64,000 nucleotides of DNA from Arenimonas soli (GCF_014643775.1 NZ_BMKC01000001.1:930001-994000), one strand, 5' to 3'. Shown: positions 16,912-28,874, counted from the stretch's first letter. A program made the numbers and translations. The notes: generated from the letters alone by a model not told the origin.

Positions 16912-18657
16912 CTACCGTCGGAAGTCGTAGAAGCGCCAGTCGGCGCGAAGGTCCTGCACCGGGACGTCGCCCGAAAGGCGGGCGCGGACGGCCGCCACGG
17001 GCATGGGGCCGCCCATCAGGATGCTGTCGTGGAACTCGCGTTCGGTCATCTTGCCCGAGACGACGAATTCTTCGTGCAGGGCGCGGAACTGCAGCCCGCC
17101 GATCATGTAGGCGATCTGGTAGAGCGGGCCGTAGTCGCCGGCGAAGCTTCGGCGCACTTCGGCGCGGGCGTTTTCGCGTTCATGGCCGACGCGTTCGACC
17201 AGCAGGTCGACCGATTGGTCCGGCGTCATCTTGCCCAGGTGGAAGCCCAGCGAGAACAGGATGCGCGCGGCGCGGTGGCTGCGCCAGAACAGCATGCCGA
17301 TCTTGTCCTCGGGGGTCTTCGCGAAGCCGCGGTCCCACAGGCGGAACTCCCAGTACAGCGCCCAGCCTTCGGTCCAGAACGGCGTGTCGAACAGTTCGCG
17401 GTGGGTCTGGTAGCGCGAATTGTAGAAATACTGCAGGTGGTGGCCGGGAATGAGCTCGTGGTGCACCACCGCGCGCGAGAAGTGGCGGTTGTTGCCACGC
17501 AGGGCCATCAGCTTTTTTTCGTGCGGCATGGTGTCGGTGGGATAGGCCACCCAGACGTCCTGGCCGCCCAGGAAGAACGGCGCCTGCAGCTGGAATTCGG
17601 GCGACAGCATGGTCATGCGCCAGTCGCGCTTGGCCAGTTCGGGCACGGTGACCAGGTCGTTGGCGACCAGGTAGTCGATGGCTTCGTCGGCCAGTTCGAC
17701 CACCAGCCTGGGCTGGTCGCCGGGCGCCGGATGCAGCGCCTTCACCTGTTCAAGCGCGGCTTTCCAGTCCCTGGCGCCCATCTCGGCGGCGGCCTTGGCC
17801 AGTTCGGCTTCGCACCAGGCCAGTTCGCGTTCGGCCAGGTCCATCAGCTGTTCGGGCGTGTAGGGGATCAGCTCGTGCCGGAGCGCGGCCAGCAGCGCAT
17901 CGCGGCCGATCGGGTCGCCGATGATGGTTTCCGGGTCGCTGGCGCCGGCCAGCTTGTCGCGCAGCAGCTTGGCGTGGGCCTCGAGCTGCTTGTCCAGGGC
18001 TTCGTAGGGCTGGCGGGTCCACCAGGTGAACTCCGGGTCGTAGCCGGCGTGGAAGCCGTGCCATTCCTTCAGGTCCTTGCGCACGCCATCGACCAGGCCG
18101 GCGGCACGGTAGGCCAGGATCGGCGAGGTGCCCAGGGCCTTGGGGTCCTTTTCCAGGCGAGCCTGCAGGTCGGCCAGCTGCTGCCGGGTCCTGTCGAGCG
18201 TGGCGGCGCTGGCCCGGCCGTCCGGGTACTCCAGCGCACGGCGGGCTTCGGCCAGATCCACCAGGGCGGCGACACCCGGCAGCAGCGGCGCCGCGTCGGT
18301 GAAGCGGCCGCGGCGGAAGTCCAGCTGTTCCAGGCGGTAGGCCAGGTCGCGGCGGAACAGGGCGTGGTCGAGGCGGTCTTCGCCGGAGAGGCCGGCCGGG
18401 TCGATCTGGGCCAGGCGCTGCTGCCAGTCGGTGTAGAGGCGGCGCAGCGCGGCTTCGCGGCGGGTGCCGGCAGTGGTGTCGTGCACACGCTCCAGGCTGC
18501 CCAGGTCGGCGCGGAAGCGGGCCACCACCGGCGCCATCACCTGGGTTTGCACCGGCATCTGCGCCAGCGGCGGCGCCAGGCTGGGCAGCGCGCCGGCCAC
18601 GGCGGGGAAGGCGAGGGCGGCGGCCAGGCAACTGGCGAGCAGGCGGCGGTGCGGCAT
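16912..18657 (-). CDS. DUF885 family secreted hydrolase, HExxxGHH type
   Basis: 581 residues with a cleavable signal peptide (about 1-23, LAFPAVAGA). The family signature is HHELIPGHHLQYFY about two thirds along, a metalloprotease-like HELxPGHH zinc motif. It is followed by TEGWALYWE, where the glutamate is expected as a further ligand, as in gluzincin-type carboxypeptidases. DUF885 proteins are common in xanthomonads and are thought to be periplasmic peptidases, but substrates are unknown. The stop lies 3 bases from the dksA terminator. It is the last gene in a cysS-sufE-DUF885 run on this strand, 14 bases after sufE. Confidence 0.85.
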   Translation of the reverse strand: MPHRRLLASCLAAALAFPAVAGALPSLAPPLAQMPVQTQVMAPVVARFRADLGSLERVHDTTAGTRREAALRRLYTDWQQRLAQIDPAGLSGEDRLDHALFRRDLAYRLEQLDFRRGRFTDAAPLLPGVAALVDLAEARRALEYPDGRASAATLDRTRQQLADLQARLEKDPKALGTSPILAYRAAGLVDGVRKDLKEWHGFHAGYDPEFTWWTRQPYEALDKQLEAHAKLLRDKLAGASDPETIIGDPIGRDALLAALRHELIPYTPEQLMDLAERELAWCEAELAKAAAEMGARDWKAALEQVKALHPAPGDQPRLVVELADEAIDYLVANDLVTVPELAKRDWRMTMLSPEFQLQAPFFLGGQDVWVAYPTDTMPHEKKLMALRGNNRHFSRAVVHHELIPGHHLQYFYNSRYQTHRELFDTPFWTEGWALYWEFRLWDRGFAKTPEDKIGMLFWRSHRAARILFSLGFHLGKMTPDQSVDLLVERVGHERENARAEVRRSFAGDYGPLYQIAYMIGGLQFRALHEEFVVSGKMTEREFHDSILMGGPMPVAAVRARLSGDVPVQDLRADWRFYDFRR

Positions 18658-18671
18658 GGAAGCTCCTGGGA

Positions 18672-19102
18672 TCAGGCCGGCAGGTGCCGGCGGGCAGTGT
18701 CCTGGATGAACTGCAGCAGCGCGGCCAGGCCGTTGCTGCGGGTGGGCGAAAGATGTTTGGCCAGGCCGATGTCGGCGATGTAGTCGGGCGTGGTGGCCAG
18801 GATTTCTTCGGCGCTGCGCCCGGAGTAGACGCGCAGGGCCAGGTAGATCAGCCCCGAGACGATGCTCGAATCGCTGACGGCCTTGAAGGCCAGGTCGGCG
18901 GCATCACCCTCGGGCACGATCCAGACCATCGACTGGCAGCCCTGCAGCCGGTTTTCCTCGGTTTTCCACTCTTCCGGGAAGGGCGGCAGCTTGCGGCCCA
19001 GGTCGATCAGGTACTGGTAGCGTTCCGACCAGTCGCCGAAGAAGGAAAATTCCTCGGCGATCGCGGCCTGGGCTTCGGCGGCGGTGGCTTCGGTCGGGCG
19101 CA

Positions 19103-19103
<1 letters not shown>
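18672..19103 (-). CDS. sufE: Sulfur acceptor protein SufE
   Basis: 143 residues. SufE accepts persulfide sulfur from the cysteine desulfurase SufS for Fe-S cluster assembly. The catalytic cysteine lies in ENRLQGCQSMVWI, with GLIYLALRVYSG and the C-terminal LSPTRSNGL block also conserved. The ATG shares one base with the cysS stop (TGATG), so it is coupled to cysS, another cysteine-using enzyme. No sufS is in the window. Confidence 0.95.
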
Positions 19104-20473
<1,370 letters not shown>

Positions 20474-20592
20474 GGCGGGGCAGGCAGTCAAAGTCCGGAG
20501 TCTACCAACGGATGCCCCCCGTTTAACGAAAATCTTAGGCCGGGGTTCAGCGTCGCGATGCTTGAATTCCCGGGTCCGTCCGGAGACCCATC

Positions 20593-21159
20593 ATGTCGTT
20601 TGTCCTGCGTCTGTTCCCCCTGCTGGCCCTGGCCGCGGCGCCCGCCCTGGCCCAGTACCCGTCCGAGCCCTACCAGGACGAGGACTACGACCAGTACGCG
20701 GCGACCGCGGTGCCCGAAAACGTCAGCTATGGCTATGCCCAGGTGCTGCGCGCCGACGAGGTGACCGAAATCGTCCGCACCCGCACCCCGGAAGAGCGCT
20801 GCGACGACGTCGAATACCGCCAGGGCGGCCAGACCACCGGCGGCACGGTCATCGGCGCCCTGGTCGGCGCCGCCATCGGCAACCAGGTCGGCAAGGGCAA
20901 TGGCCGCAAGGCCGCCACGGTGGCTGGCGCCGTCGCCGGCGGTGCCATCGGCAACAATATCGCGCGCAACAAGGCCGAAGCCGAAGCCCGTGGCTGCCGG
21001 ATCGTCGAGGTCGAGCGGGAAGAGACCCAGGTGGTCGGCTACGACGTCGAATACATGTACAAGGGCGAAAAGTACATGTCGCGCCTGCCCTACGACCCCG
21101 GCAACCGCCTGCGCATCCGCGTGGCCGTCAGCCCGGACCAGACCGGCTACGCCCGCTGA
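20593..21159 (+). CDS. Glycine-zipper 2TM envelope protein
   Basis: 188 residues with a signal peptide ending ALAAAPALA (about residue 20). An acidic low-complexity stretch follows, then the glycine-zipper segment at about 80-117 (TVIGALVGAAIGNQVGKG and VAGAVAGGAIGNNIARN). The C-terminal beta region is ETQVVGYDVEYMYKGEKYM. This is the PcpC/SlyB-like 2TM glycine-zipper family found in outer-membrane or periplasmic stress proteins. No lipobox cysteine follows the signal peptide, so it is not an obvious lipoprotein. Exact function unknown. The arginine-operon promoter begins just after its stop. Confidence 0.85.
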   Translation: MSFVLRLFPLLALAAAPALAQYPSEPYQDEDYDQYAATAVPENVSYGYAQVLRADEVTEIVRTRTPEERCDDVEYRQGGQTTGGTVIGALVGAAIGNQVGKGNGRKAATVAGAVAGGAIGNNIARNKAEAEARGCRIVEVEREETQVVGYDVEYMYKGEKYMSRLPYDPGNRLRIRVAVSPDQTGYAR

Positions 21160-21160
21160 G

Positions 21161-21189
21161 TTGCGGCCATCCCGGCCCCCCGGCATACT
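21161..21189 (+). promoter_or_regulatory. Promoter of the arginine operon
   Basis: TTGCGG (21161-21166) and CATACT (21184-21189) with a 17-base spacer place a transcript start near 21196. That is about 2 bases before the ATG of the leader peptide, which has no Shine-Dalgarno site. The leader would therefore be made from an essentially leaderless mRNA. Confidence 0.55.
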
Positions 21190-21197
21190 CCCGCCCC

Positions 21198-21302
21198 ATG
21201 ACCTGCACCGCGCCCACCGCCGCCGTGATGACCTCCGCCTGGATGGCGGCGGGCATGACCTCGCGTGCGCGTCGACCGGAAGCCCACCTTTCCGCTGGGT
21301 AG
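21198..21302 (+). CDS. Putative arginine-operon leader peptide (34 aa)
   Basis: Short frame of 34 codons ending in TAG. Near its end it has three arginine codons in four (CGT GCG CGT CGA, 21264-21275; R-A-R-R). This lies just before RNA segments that can form alternative hairpins with the downstream terminator. In classical amino-acid attenuation, stalling at scarce cognate codons selects the antiterminator; the codons here match the operon that follows (arginine). It also carries five threonine codons and seven alanine codons, so arginine specificity is inferred from position and context. No ribosome site is visible; translation would be leaderless. Confidence 0.55.
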   Translation: MTCTAPTAAVMTSAWMAAGMTSRARRPEAHLSAG

Positions 21303-21357
21303 CCGGGGGCGTTTGCCTGTCCGCTGATGAAAGCCCAGCCTAGTGCTGGGCTTTTTT
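21283..21357 (+). terminator. Candidate arginine attenuator (alternative hairpins and terminator)
   Basis: The terminator stem AAAGCCCAGC (21330-21339) pairs with GCTGGGCTTT (21345-21354) across a CTAGT loop and runs into TTTTTTG. Upstream, GCTGGGT (21294-21300) repeats the terminator's 3' arm and can pair with 21333-21339 instead, giving an antiterminator. CCCA (21283-21286) can pair with TGGG (21296-21299), giving a protector hairpin. A ribosome stalled at the Arg codons (21264-21275) would cover the CCCA segment and free the antiterminator. A ribosome reaching the stop at 21300 would cover GCTGGGT and allow termination. Confidence 0.7.
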
Positions 21358-21406
21358 GTTTTTCCGCTTCCGCCAACCCCTTTCCCTTCACGCCAGGACC
21401 CACCCC

Positions 21407-22411
21407 ATGAAGCACTTCCTGAACACCCAGGACTGGAGCCGCGCCGAACTCGACGCCGTGCTGGCCCAGGCCGCCGCCTTCAAACGCGGGGAGGCCGGGC
21501 GCCAGCTGGCCGGCAAGTCCATTGCCCTGGTGTTCTTCAACCCGTCGCTGCGTACGCGCACCAGCTTCGAGATCGGCGCCTTCCAGCTGGGTGGGCATGC
21601 GGTGGTGCTGCAGCCGGGCAAGGACGCCTGGCCGATCGAATTCGAGCTGGGCACGGTGATGGACGGCGAGGCCGAGGAGCACATCGCCGAAGTGGCGCGG
21701 GTGCTGTCGCGCTACGTTGACCTGGTGGCCGTGCGCGCCTTCCCGAAGTTCCAGGACTGGTCGGTGGACCGCCAGGACCGGGTGCTGCGCAGCTTCGCCC
21801 GCTATTCGACGGTGCCGGTGATCAACCTCGAAACCATTACCCACCCCTGCCAGGAGCTGGCGCACGCGCTGGCGCTGCAGACCCACTTTGGCACCACCGA
21901 CCTGCGCGGCAAGAAGTTCGTGCTGACCTGGACCTACCACCCCAAGCCGCTGAACACGGCCGTGGCCAATTCCGCCCTGACCATCGCCACCCGCCTGGGC
22001 ATGGACGTGACCCTGCTGTGCCCGACGCCCGAGTACGCGCTGGACGAGCGTTACCTGGGCTGGGCCCGCGACAACGTCGCCGAAAGCGGGGGTTCGTTCC
22101 GTATGGGCCATGACATCGAGTCTGCCTACACGGACGCCGACGTCGTGTACGCCAAGAGCTGGGGCGCGATTCCGTATTTCGGCCGCTGGGAGCAGGAAAA
22201 GCCCATCCGCGAGGCGCATAAACACTTCATCGTCGACGAGGCCAAGATGGCCCTGACCAACAACGGCGTGTTCAGCCACTGCCTGCCGCTGCGCCGCAAC
22301 GTGAAGGCGACCGACGGCGTGATGGATTCGCCGCAGTGCATCGCCATCGAAGAGGCCGAGAACCGGCTGCATGTGCAGAAGGCCGTGATGGCCAAGCTGG
22401 CCAACCAATAA
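21407..22411 (+). CDS. argF': N-acetylornithine carbamoyltransferase
   Basis: 334 residues. It transfers carbamoyl phosphate to N-acetylornithine to make N-acetylcitrulline, the xanthomonad-type branch of arginine synthesis. The carbamoyl-phosphate loop is [28 protein letters not shown] and the long [20 protein letters not shown] segment match the acetylornithine-specific enzyme closely, whereas ordinary OTCases lack it. The 80s loop [20 protein letters not shown] is also characteristic. It is the first structural gene after the attenuator, and argG follows after 16 bases. Confidence 0.95.
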   Translation: MKHFLNTQDWSRAELDAVLAQAAAFKRGEAGRQLAGKSIALVFFNPSLRTRTSFEIGAFQLGGHAVVLQPGKDAWPIEFELGTVMDGEAEEHIAEVARVLSRYVDLVAVRAFPKFQDWSVDRQDRVLRSFARYSTVPVINLETITHPCQELAHALALQTHFGTTDLRGKKFVLTWTYHPKPLNTAVANSALTIATRLGMDVTLLCPTPEYALDERYLGWARDNVAESGGSFRMGHDIESAYTDADVVYAKSWGAIPYFGRWEQEKPIREAHKHFIVDEAKMALTNNGVFSHCLPLRRNVKATDGVMDSPQCIAIEEAENRLHVQKAVMAKLANQ

Positions 22412-22427
22412 TTCCCTGGAAACCACC

Positions 22428-23624
22428 ATGACCGACAAACACATCGTCCTTGCCTTCTCCGGCGGCCTCGACACCAGTTTCTGCATACCCTGGCTGCAGG
22501 AACGCGGCTGGGCCGTGCATACCGTCTTCGCCGACACCGGCGGCGTGGATGCCGGGGAGCGCGCCACCATCGAAGCCCGCGCGGCCGAACTGGGCGCCGC
22601 CAGCCACGTCACCGTCGACGGCGGTCCTGCCATCTGGGACGGCTTCGTCAAACCCTTCGTGATGGCGGGCGAGGGCTACCAGGGCCAGTACCCGCTGCTG
22701 GTGTCCGACCGCTACCTGATCGTCGACGCCTCCCTGAAGCGCGCCGCCGAGCTGGGCACGCGCGCCATCGCCCACGGCTGCACCGGCATGGGCAACGACC
22801 AGGTGCGCTTCGACCTGGCGGTGAAGGCGGCTGGCGAATACCAGATCGTCGCGCCGATACGCGAGATCCAGAAGGAACACACCCAGACCCGCGCCTACGA
22901 ACAGGCCTACCTGGAAGAGCGCGGCTTCGAAGTGCGCGCCAGGCAAAAGAGCTACACGATCAATGAGAACCTGCTGGGCGTGACGCTTTCCGGCGGCGAG
23001 ATCGATCGCTGGGAAGTGCCGGGCGAGGGTGCCCGCGGCTGGTGCGCGCCGCGCGCCGAGTGGCCGGCCGAGGCCCTGCGCGTGACCCTGACCTTCAGGG
23101 ACGGCGAAGCCGTGGCCCTGGACGGCGAGGCCATGCCCGGCGCCAGGCTGCTGGCGAAGTTGAACGGCCTGTTCGCGAAATACGGCGTCGGCCGCGGCAT
23201 GTACACCGGCGACACCACCATCGGCCTCAAGGGCCGGATCATCTATGAAGCTCCCGGCCTGGCCGCGCTTCTGGCCGCGCACCGCGCGCTGGAAGAAGCC
23301 GTGCTGACCAAGCACCAGAACCGATTCAAGCCCGACGTCGCCCGCAAATGGGTGGAGCTGGTGTACGAGGGCTTCTACAACGACCCGCTGAAGACCGACC
23401 TGGAAGCCTTCCTGGCCTCCAGCCAGCGCTGCGTCAATGGCGAGGTGGTGATCGAAACCCAGGGCGGCAAGGTCGACGCCGTCGCCGTGCGCAGCCCGCA
23501 CCTGCTGCACGCCAAGGGCGCCACCTACGCCCAGTCCGCCGACTGGGGCGTGGAGGAGGCCGAAGGTTTCATCCGCCTGTTCGGCATGTCCAGCACCCTG
23601 TGGGCCGAGGTCAACCGCAAGTGA
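22428..23624 (+). CDS. argG: Argininosuccinate synthase
   Basis: 398-residue ATP-dependent ligase joining citrulline and aspartate. The N-terminal P-loop-type motif is [11 protein letters not shown], followed by the ADTGG segment, with [16 protein letters not shown] for nucleotide and citrulline binding. Size is normal. Its stop overlaps the argE GTG (GTGA). In this pathway citrulline is released from N-acetylcitrulline by the next gene. Confidence 0.96.
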   Translation: MTDKHIVLAFSGGLDTSFCIPWLQERGWAVHTVFADTGGVDAGERATIEARAAELGAASHVTVDGGPAIWDGFVKPFVMAGEGYQGQYPLLVSDRYLIVDASLKRAAELGTRAIAHGCTGMGNDQVRFDLAVKAAGEYQIVAPIREIQKEHTQTRAYEQAYLEERGFEVRARQKSYTINENLLGVTLSGGEIDRWEVPGEGARGWCAPRAEWPAEALRVTLTFRDGEAVALDGEAMPGARLLAKLNGLFAKYGVGRGMYTGDTTIGLKGRIIYEAPGLAALLAAHRALEEAVLTKHQNRFKPDVARKWVELVYEGFYNDPLKTDLEAFLASSQRCVNGEVVIETQGGKVDAVAVRSPHLLHAKGATYAQSADWGVEEAEGFIRLFGMSSTLWAEVNRK

Positions 23625-24721
23625 GCGCGATGCTGCCCGACGTCCTCAAGCACCTCGAAGCCCTGGTCGGCTTCGACACCCGCAACCCGCCGCGGGCCAT
23701 CGGCACCGGCGGCATCTTCGATTACCTGCGCGCGCAGCTGCCGGACTTCGAAGTGCGGGTGACCGACCACGGCGCCGGTGCCGTATCCATGCTCGCCGTG
23801 CGCGGAAACCCGACGCGCGTGTTCAACGTGCACCTGGACACGGTGCCCGGCTCGCCGGACTGGAGCGCCGACCCGCACACGCTGCGCGTCACCGCCGACA
23901 AGGCCATTGGCCTGGGCGCCTGCGACATCAAGGGCGCCGCCGCCGGCCTGGTGGCCGCCGCCAATGCCACGAAGGGCGACGCCGCCTTCCTGTTCAGCAG
24001 CGACGAAGAAGCCAACGACGCCCGCTGCATCGCCGCCTTCCTGGCCAGCGGGCACGGCTTCAGGGAAGCGATCATCGCCGAGCCGACGCTGTGCGAAGCC
24101 GTGCTGGCCCACCGCGGCATCAGCTCGGTGCTGATGCGCTTCAAGGGCCAGGCCGGGCACGCCTCGGGCGCCGATGCCTTCGAACTGAGCGCCGTGCACC
24201 AGGCCATGCGCTGGGGCACCCAGGCCCTGGACCACGCCAGGGCGCAGTCGCATGCGCGTTTTGGCGGCCTCACCGGCCTGCGCTTCAACATCGGCCGGGT
24301 CGAAGGCGGCATCAAGGCCAACATGATCGCGCCCGCGGCCGAAGTGCGCTTCGGCTTCCGGCCGCTGCCGTCGATGGACATGGACGCCATGCACGAACAG
24401 TTCCGTGGACTGGCCGACGCCAAGGCCCTGGCCCACTACGAAGAAACCTTCCGCGGCCCCTCGCTGCCGGCCGGCGACATCGCCCGCGCCGAAGAAAATC
24501 GCCTGGCGGCCCGCGACCTGGCCGACGAACTGGGCCTGCCGATCGGCAATGCCGTCGATTTCTGGACCGAAGCCTCGCTGTTCTCCGCCGCCGGCCTGAC
24601 CGCCTTCGTTTATGGCCCCGGCGACATCGCCCAGGCCCACACCGCCGACGAATGGGTGACGCTGGAACAACTGGCCACCGCCGCCGCCACCTACACCCGC
24701 CTGCTGGAGCAAACCGCGTGA
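23621..24721 (+). CDS. argE: N-acetylcitrulline/acetylornithine deacetylase, M20 family
   Basis: 366-residue di-zinc M20 amidohydrolase. Metal and catalytic residues are visible in [10 protein letters not shown] (HxD), the LGACDIKG aspartate, [11 protein letters not shown] (catalytic EE) and AEPTLCEAV. In Xanthomonas-type pathways with acetylornithine carbamoyltransferase this enzyme deacetylates N-acetylcitrulline to citrulline. I chose GTG at 23621 because it overlaps the argG stop by four bases, the pattern used by most genes in this operon, and gives a normal N-terminus. ATG at 23630 is the alternative. Confidence 0.9.
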   Translation: MSAMLPDVLKHLEALVGFDTRNPPRAIGTGGIFDYLRAQLPDFEVRVTDHGAGAVSMLAVRGNPTRVFNVHLDTVPGSPDWSADPHTLRVTADKAIGLGACDIKGAAAGLVAAANATKGDAAFLFSSDEEANDARCIAAFLASGHGFREAIIAEPTLCEAVLAHRGISSVLMRFKGQAGHASGADAFELSAVHQAMRWGTQALDHARAQSHARFGGLTGLRFNIGRVEGGIKANMIAPAAEVRFGFRPLPSMDMDAMHEQFRGLADAKALAHYEETFRGPSLPAGDIARAEENRLAARDLADELGLPIGNAVDFWTEASLFSAAGLTAFVYGPGDIAQAHTADEWVTLEQLATAAATYTRLLEQTA

Positions 24722-26025
24722 CCGAGATGCGCACCACGATCGTCCGGCTGCTGTCGAACATGGCCAGCGCCAAGGAGATCCAGCAATACCTCAAGCGCTT
24801 TTCCCAGGTCGACGCCGCGCGCTTCGCCGTGGTGAAGGTGGGCGGCGCCATCCTGCGCGACGAACTCGACGCGCTGGTGTCCTCGCTGTCCTTCCTGCAG
24901 CAGGTGGGCCTGACGCCGATCGTCATCCACGGCGCCGGCCCGCAGCTGGACGAAGAAATGACCGCCGCCGGCATCGGCAAGAAGGTGGTCGACGGCCTGC
25001 GGTTCACCGACAGCGAGGGCCTGGCCATCGTGCGCCGGGTCGCCCAGCGCGAAAACCTGCGCCTGGTCGAGGCCCTGCAGGCGCAGGGCGTGCGCGCCAC
25101 GTCCATCACCGCCGGCGTGTTCGAGTGCGATTACCTGGACCAGGCCAGGTTCGGCCTGGTCGGCCAGGTGCAGCGCGTGGACGACGCCGGCATCCAGGCC
25201 GCGATCAAGGTCGGCTCGATCCCGGTGATCGCCTCGCTGGGCGAAACCACCGGCGGCCAGATCCTCAACGTCAACGCCGACTGGGCCGCCAACGACCTGG
25301 TGAAGGCGCTGCAGCCCTACAAGATCATCTTCCTCACCGGCACCGGCGGCCTGCTCGACGGCGACGGTGACGTGATCGATTCGATCAACCTGAGCACCGA
25401 ATACGAAGACCTGCTGGCCCAGCCCTGGCTGCACTCGGGCATGCGGGTGAAGATCCAGCAGATCCACGACCTGCTGATGCAGCTGCCGCTGTCGAGTTCG
25501 GTGTCGATCACCCGGCCCGACCAACTGGCCAAGGAACTGTTCACCCACCGCGGCTCGGGCACCCTGGTGCGGCGCGGCGAGCAGGTGCGCAAGGTCACGC
25601 GCTGGGACGAACTGGACCTGGCCCGCGTGCGCGCCCTGGTGGAACGCGGCTTCGGCCGCAAGCTGGCGCCGGACTATTTCGAAAAGACCCCGTTGCTCAA
25701 GGCCTTCGTCAGTGAACACTATCGCGCCGCTTTGCTGATCACCGACGAGGACGGCCTGCCGCACCTGGACAAGTTCGCCGTCAGCGACGACGCCCAGGGC
25801 GAAGGCCTGGGCCGCGCCGCCTGGCAGGTGATGCGCGCCGACACGCCGCAGTTGTTCTGGCGCGCCCGCAGCGGCAATCCGGTGAACGACTTCTACTTCG
25901 ACGAAGCCGACGGCTGCCTGAAAGGCGAACAATGGAACGTGTTCTGGTACGGCCTGGAGGGCTGGGACCAGATACGCTACGCCGTGGACCACTGCCTGGC
26001 GCGTCCCGCCACCTTGAAGGGCTGA
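24718..26025 (+). CDS. argB: Bifunctional N-acetylglutamate synthase/kinase (ArgA-ArgB fusion)
   Basis: 435 residues. An amino-acid-kinase domain (about 15-290) has [13 protein letters not shown], the [11 protein letters not shown] glycine loop, [12 protein letters not shown] and [18 protein letters not shown] domain (about 295-430) has [18 protein letters not shown] as the acetyl-CoA site. It makes N-acetylglutamate and phosphorylates it, the first two committed steps. This NAGS/K fusion is a hallmark of xanthomonads, is related to vertebrate NAGS, and members are arginine-feedback inhibited. GTG at 24718 overlaps the argE stop (GTGA); ATG at 24727 is an alternative. Confidence 0.94.
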   Translation: MTEMRTTIVRLLSNMASAKEIQQYLKRFSQVDAARFAVVKVGGAILRDELDALVSSLSFLQQVGLTPIVIHGAGPQLDEEMTAAGIGKKVVDGLRFTDSEGLAIVRRVAQRENLRLVEALQAQGVRATSITAGVFECDYLDQARFGLVGQVQRVDDAGIQAAIKVGSIPVIASLGETTGGQILNVNADWAANDLVKALQPYKIIFLTGTGGLLDGDGDVIDSINLSTEYEDLLAQPWLHSGMRVKIQQIHDLLMQLPLSSSVSITRPDQLAKELFTHRGSGTLVRRGEQVRKVTRWDELDLARVRALVERGFGRKLAPDYFEKTPLLKAFVSEHYRAALLITDEDGLPHLDKFAVSDDAQGEGLGRAAWQVMRADTPQLFWRARSGNPVNDFYFDEADGCLKGEQWNVFWYGLEGWDQIRYAVDHCLARPATLKG

Positions 26026-26026
26026 C

Positions 26027-26632
26027 ATGCAGAACCTGCACTGGACGATTCCCCCCATCCTCGAGGGCACCCACGTCGCCCTCGAGCCGCTGCAGCCGCA
26101 CCACGGCGACGACCTGCTGGCCGCGGCCGCCGACGGCGAGCTGTGGAACCTCTGGTACACCAGCGTGCCCAACACGGAAACCATCCGCGGCTACATGGCC
26201 CGTGCCATGGCCGACCGCGAAGCCGGCACGGCCATGCCCTTCCTGGTGCGCGACGCCGCCGGGGATCCGGTGGGCTGCACCCGCTTCTTCCGCATGGACC
26301 CGGTGATCCCCAGCCTGGAGATCGGCTTCACCTGGTATTCGGCGCGGGTGCAGCGCAGCGCCCTGAACACCGAAGCCAAGCGCCTGCTGCTGGGCCACGC
26401 CTTCGACGCCATGGGCTGCAGCGTGGTCGAACTGCGCACCCACGTGATGAACCACCGCTCGCGCGCGGCGATCGAGCGCCTGGGCGCGCACTTCGACGGC
26501 ATCCTGCGCCGGCAGATGCGCATGCCCGACGGCCACCTGCGCGACACCGCCGTGTATTCGATCCTGGACACCGAATGGCCGGTGGTGCGCCGCGGCCTGG
26601 ACTTCAAGCTCGAACACGGGGGCAGGGCGTGA
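26027..26632 (+). CDS. GNAT N-acetyltransferase of the arginine operon
   Basis: 201 residues of the RimJ/RimL-like GNAT fold. The core segments are [37 protein letters not shown] for the acetyl-CoA loop, and [20 protein letters not shown] near the end. It starts 1 base after argBA and overlaps argC by four bases, so it is firmly inside the operon. The argBA fusion already supplies acetylglutamate synthase, so this acetyltransferase is not needed for the known pathway. Its substrate (protein N-terminus, amino acid or intermediate) is unknown. Confidence 0.85.
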   Translation: MQNLHWTIPPILEGTHVALEPLQPHHGDDLLAAAADGELWNLWYTSVPNTETIRGYMARAMADREAGTAMPFLVRDAAGDPVGCTRFFRMDPVIPSLEIGFTWYSARVQRSALNTEAKRLLLGHAFDAMGCSVVELRTHVMNHRSRAAIERLGAHFDGILRRQMRMPDGHLRDTAVYSILDTEWPVVRRGLDFKLEHGGRA

Positions 26633-27579
26633 GCGAGCGTCTGTCCCTGGGCCTGGTCGGCGCCCGCGGTTACGTCGGCGCCGAGCTGATCAAGCTGGTG
26701 GCGGCGCATCCGCGCTTCGAGCTGGCCTTCGTATCGTCGCGTGAACGCGACGGCCAGCGTCTGGCCGACCATGAAGCCGCTTACACGGGCGAACTGCGCT
26801 ACACCAACCTCGGCCCCGACGCGGTGGCCGGGCAGGGCGTCGATGCCCTGGTGCTGGCCCTGCCCAACGGCATGGCGGCGGGTTTCGTATCGGCGCTCGG
26901 TGCAGCCGGTGCCGACCCGGTGGTGGTGGACCTTTCGGCCGACTTCCGCTTCGACGACCACTGGCACTACGGCCTGCCCGAACTTACCCGCCACCATGCC
27001 GGCGGCGCCCGCCGCATCAGCAACCCGGGCTGTTACGCCACCGCAATGCAGCTGGCCGTGGCGCCGATGCGCGAGGTGCTGGCCGGGCCGGTGCAGTGTT
27101 TCGGCGTGTCGGGTTATTCCGGCGCCGGCACCAGTGCTTCGGACAAGAACGACCCGGACAAGCTGCGCGACAACCTGATGCCTTATGCGTTGGTGAACCA
27201 TATCCACGAACGTGAAGTGACCCGGCAGCTGGGGCACGCGGTGGAGTTCATGCCGCACGTGGCGCCGCACTTCCGTGGCATCACGATGACCGCCAACCTG
27301 CACCTGCAGCGCGCCTTCGGTTTTGATGGAGTGCAGCAGCGCTACCGCGACGCCTACGCCAACGAACCGCTGGTGGCCGTCGTGGACGACGCGCCCTGGG
27401 TCAGCCGCATCGCCGGCCGCCACGGCGCCGAGGTCGGCGGCTTCACGCTGTCGGTCGACGGCCGGCGGCTGGTGGTGGTGTCGACGCTGGACAATTTGCT
27501 GAAGGGCGCCGCCACCCAGGCCCTGCAAAACCTCAACCTGGCCTTCGGCCTGCCCGAAACCCTGGGGATCCCGACATGA
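26629..27579 (+). CDS. argC: N-acetyl-gamma-glutamyl-phosphate reductase
   Basis: 316 residues. NADPH-dependent reductase converting N-acetylglutamyl-phosphate to the semialdehyde. The Rossmann loop is [17 protein letters not shown] and the active-site cysteine is in [13 protein letters not shown]. The catalytic His segment is [17 protein letters not shown], with [13 protein letters not shown] at the end. GTG at 26629 overlaps the upstream stop (GTGA), and its own stop overlaps argH (ATGA). Confidence 0.96.
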   Translation: MSERLSLGLVGARGYVGAELIKLVAAHPRFELAFVSSRERDGQRLADHEAAYTGELRYTNLGPDAVAGQGVDALVLALPNGMAAGFVSALGAAGADPVVVDLSADFRFDDHWHYGLPELTRHHAGGARRISNPGCYATAMQLAVAPMREVLAGPVQCFGVSGYSGAGTSASDKNDPDKLRDNLMPYALVNHIHEREVTRQLGHAVEFMPHVAPHFRGITMTANLHLQRAFGFDGVQQRYRDAYANEPLVAVVDDAPWVSRIAGRHGAEVGGFTLSVDGRRLVVVSTLDNLLKGAATQALQNLNLAFGLPETLGIPT

Positions 27580-28874
27580 GCGACCTGCTGTGGCAAAAAC
27601 CCGGCGTGCAAGTCGACCCGCGCATCCAGGCCTTCCTGGCCGGCGACGACGTGGTGCTGGACCGCGAGTTCATCCAGGACGATATCACCGCCTCGGCCGC
27701 GCACGCCCGCGGGCTGGCGCGCATCGGCATCCTGACCGCGTCGGAGTGTGATGAGCTTTGCCGCGAGCTGGATGCCCTGTCGGAAGACCTGAAGTCCGGC
27801 GCCTTCGTACTGGACGACCGCTTCGAAGATGGCCATTCGGCCATCGAATCTCGGCTGATCGAACGCCTGGGCGACACCGGCCGCAAGATCCACACCGGCC
27901 GCAGCCGCAACGACCAGGTGCTGGTGGCCACGCGCCTTTGGCTCAAGCGCAAGCTGCTTGAACTGCAGGCCCTGTGCCGCGAAACCGCCGAAGCCTGCCT
28001 GCAGCGCGCCGAAGCCGACGCCATCCCCATGCCGGGCTACACCCACCTGCAGCGCGCCGTGGTCTCGTCCACCGCCATGTGGTGGGCCGGCTTCGCCGAG
28101 GCCTTCATCGACAACGCCGTGCGCGCCGGGCAGGCCCACGACTGGATAGACGCCAACCCGCTGGGCACCGCCGCCGGCTACGGCGTCAACCTGCCACTGG
28201 ACCGCGAGGGCAGCACGAAGGAACTCGGCTTCGCCCGCATGCAGGTGAGCCCCATCTACGCCCAGCTGAGCCGCGGCAAGTTCGAAATCGCGGCCGTCGA
28301 TGCCCTCGGCGCAGCCGCCCTCGACCTGCGCCGCCTGGCCTGGGACCTGAGCCTGTTCACCACGGCCGAGTTCGGCTTCGTCAGCCTGCCGGCGCAGTAC
28401 ACCACCGGCAGTTCGATCATGCCCAACAAGCGCAACCCGGATCTGGTGGAATTGCTGCGCGCGACCTACGCCAGCATCGCGGCTTCCCGCACCGAACTTG
28501 AACAACTGCTGTCGCTGCCCAGCGGCTACCACCGCGACCTGCAGTTCACCAAGGGCGCGCTGTTCCACGCATTCGGCCGCGGCCTGGGTGCGATGGCGCT
28601 GCTGCCGGACCTGCTTCGTGGTTTGGAATGGAAGACCGACCGGCTGGCCGGCGCCTTCGATGACGGCATGTATGCCACCGACAAGGCGGTCGAGCTGGCC
28701 CTGGCTGGCCTTCCGTTTCGCGAGGCCTACAAACAGGCCGCCGCTGAGCCGCTGCCAAAGTCCGGGGCGGATGCGCAGGCGAGCCTGGATGCGCGGGTGT
28801 CGCCGGGTGGGGCGGGGGAGTTGCAGCTGGCGGTGCTCAAACAGCGGCTGGGAACGATTACGGCTTCGGCCTGA
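27576..28874 (+). CDS. argH: Argininosuccinate lyase
   Basis: 432-residue fumarase/aspartase-superfamily lyase releasing arginine and fumarate, the last step. The signature loop [12 protein letters not shown] is intact, as are [17 protein letters not shown] and [10 protein letters not shown]. The last gene of the arginine operon, it overlaps argC by four bases. Its 3' end overlaps the tail of a toxin-like remnant on the other strand. No hairpin terminator follows directly. Confidence 0.97.
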   Translation: MSDLLWQKPGVQVDPRIQAFLAGDDVVLDREFIQDDITASAAHARGLARIGILTASECDELCRELDALSEDLKSGAFVLDDRFEDGHSAIESRLIERLGDTGRKIHTGRSRNDQVLVATRLWLKRKLLELQALCRETAEACLQRAEADAIPMPGYTHLQRAVVSSTAMWWAGFAEAFIDNAVRAGQAHDWIDANPLGTAAGYGVNLPLDREGSTKELGFARMQVSPIYAQLSRGKFEIAAVDALGAAALDLRRLAWDLSLFTTAEFGFVSLPAQYTTGSSIMPNKRNPDLVELLRATYASIAASRTELEQLLSLPSGYHRDLQFTKGALFHAFGRGLGAMALLPDLLRGLEWKTDRLAGAFDDGMYATDKAVELALAGLPFREAYKQAAAEPLPKSGADAQASLDARVSPGGAGELQLAVLKQRLGTITASA

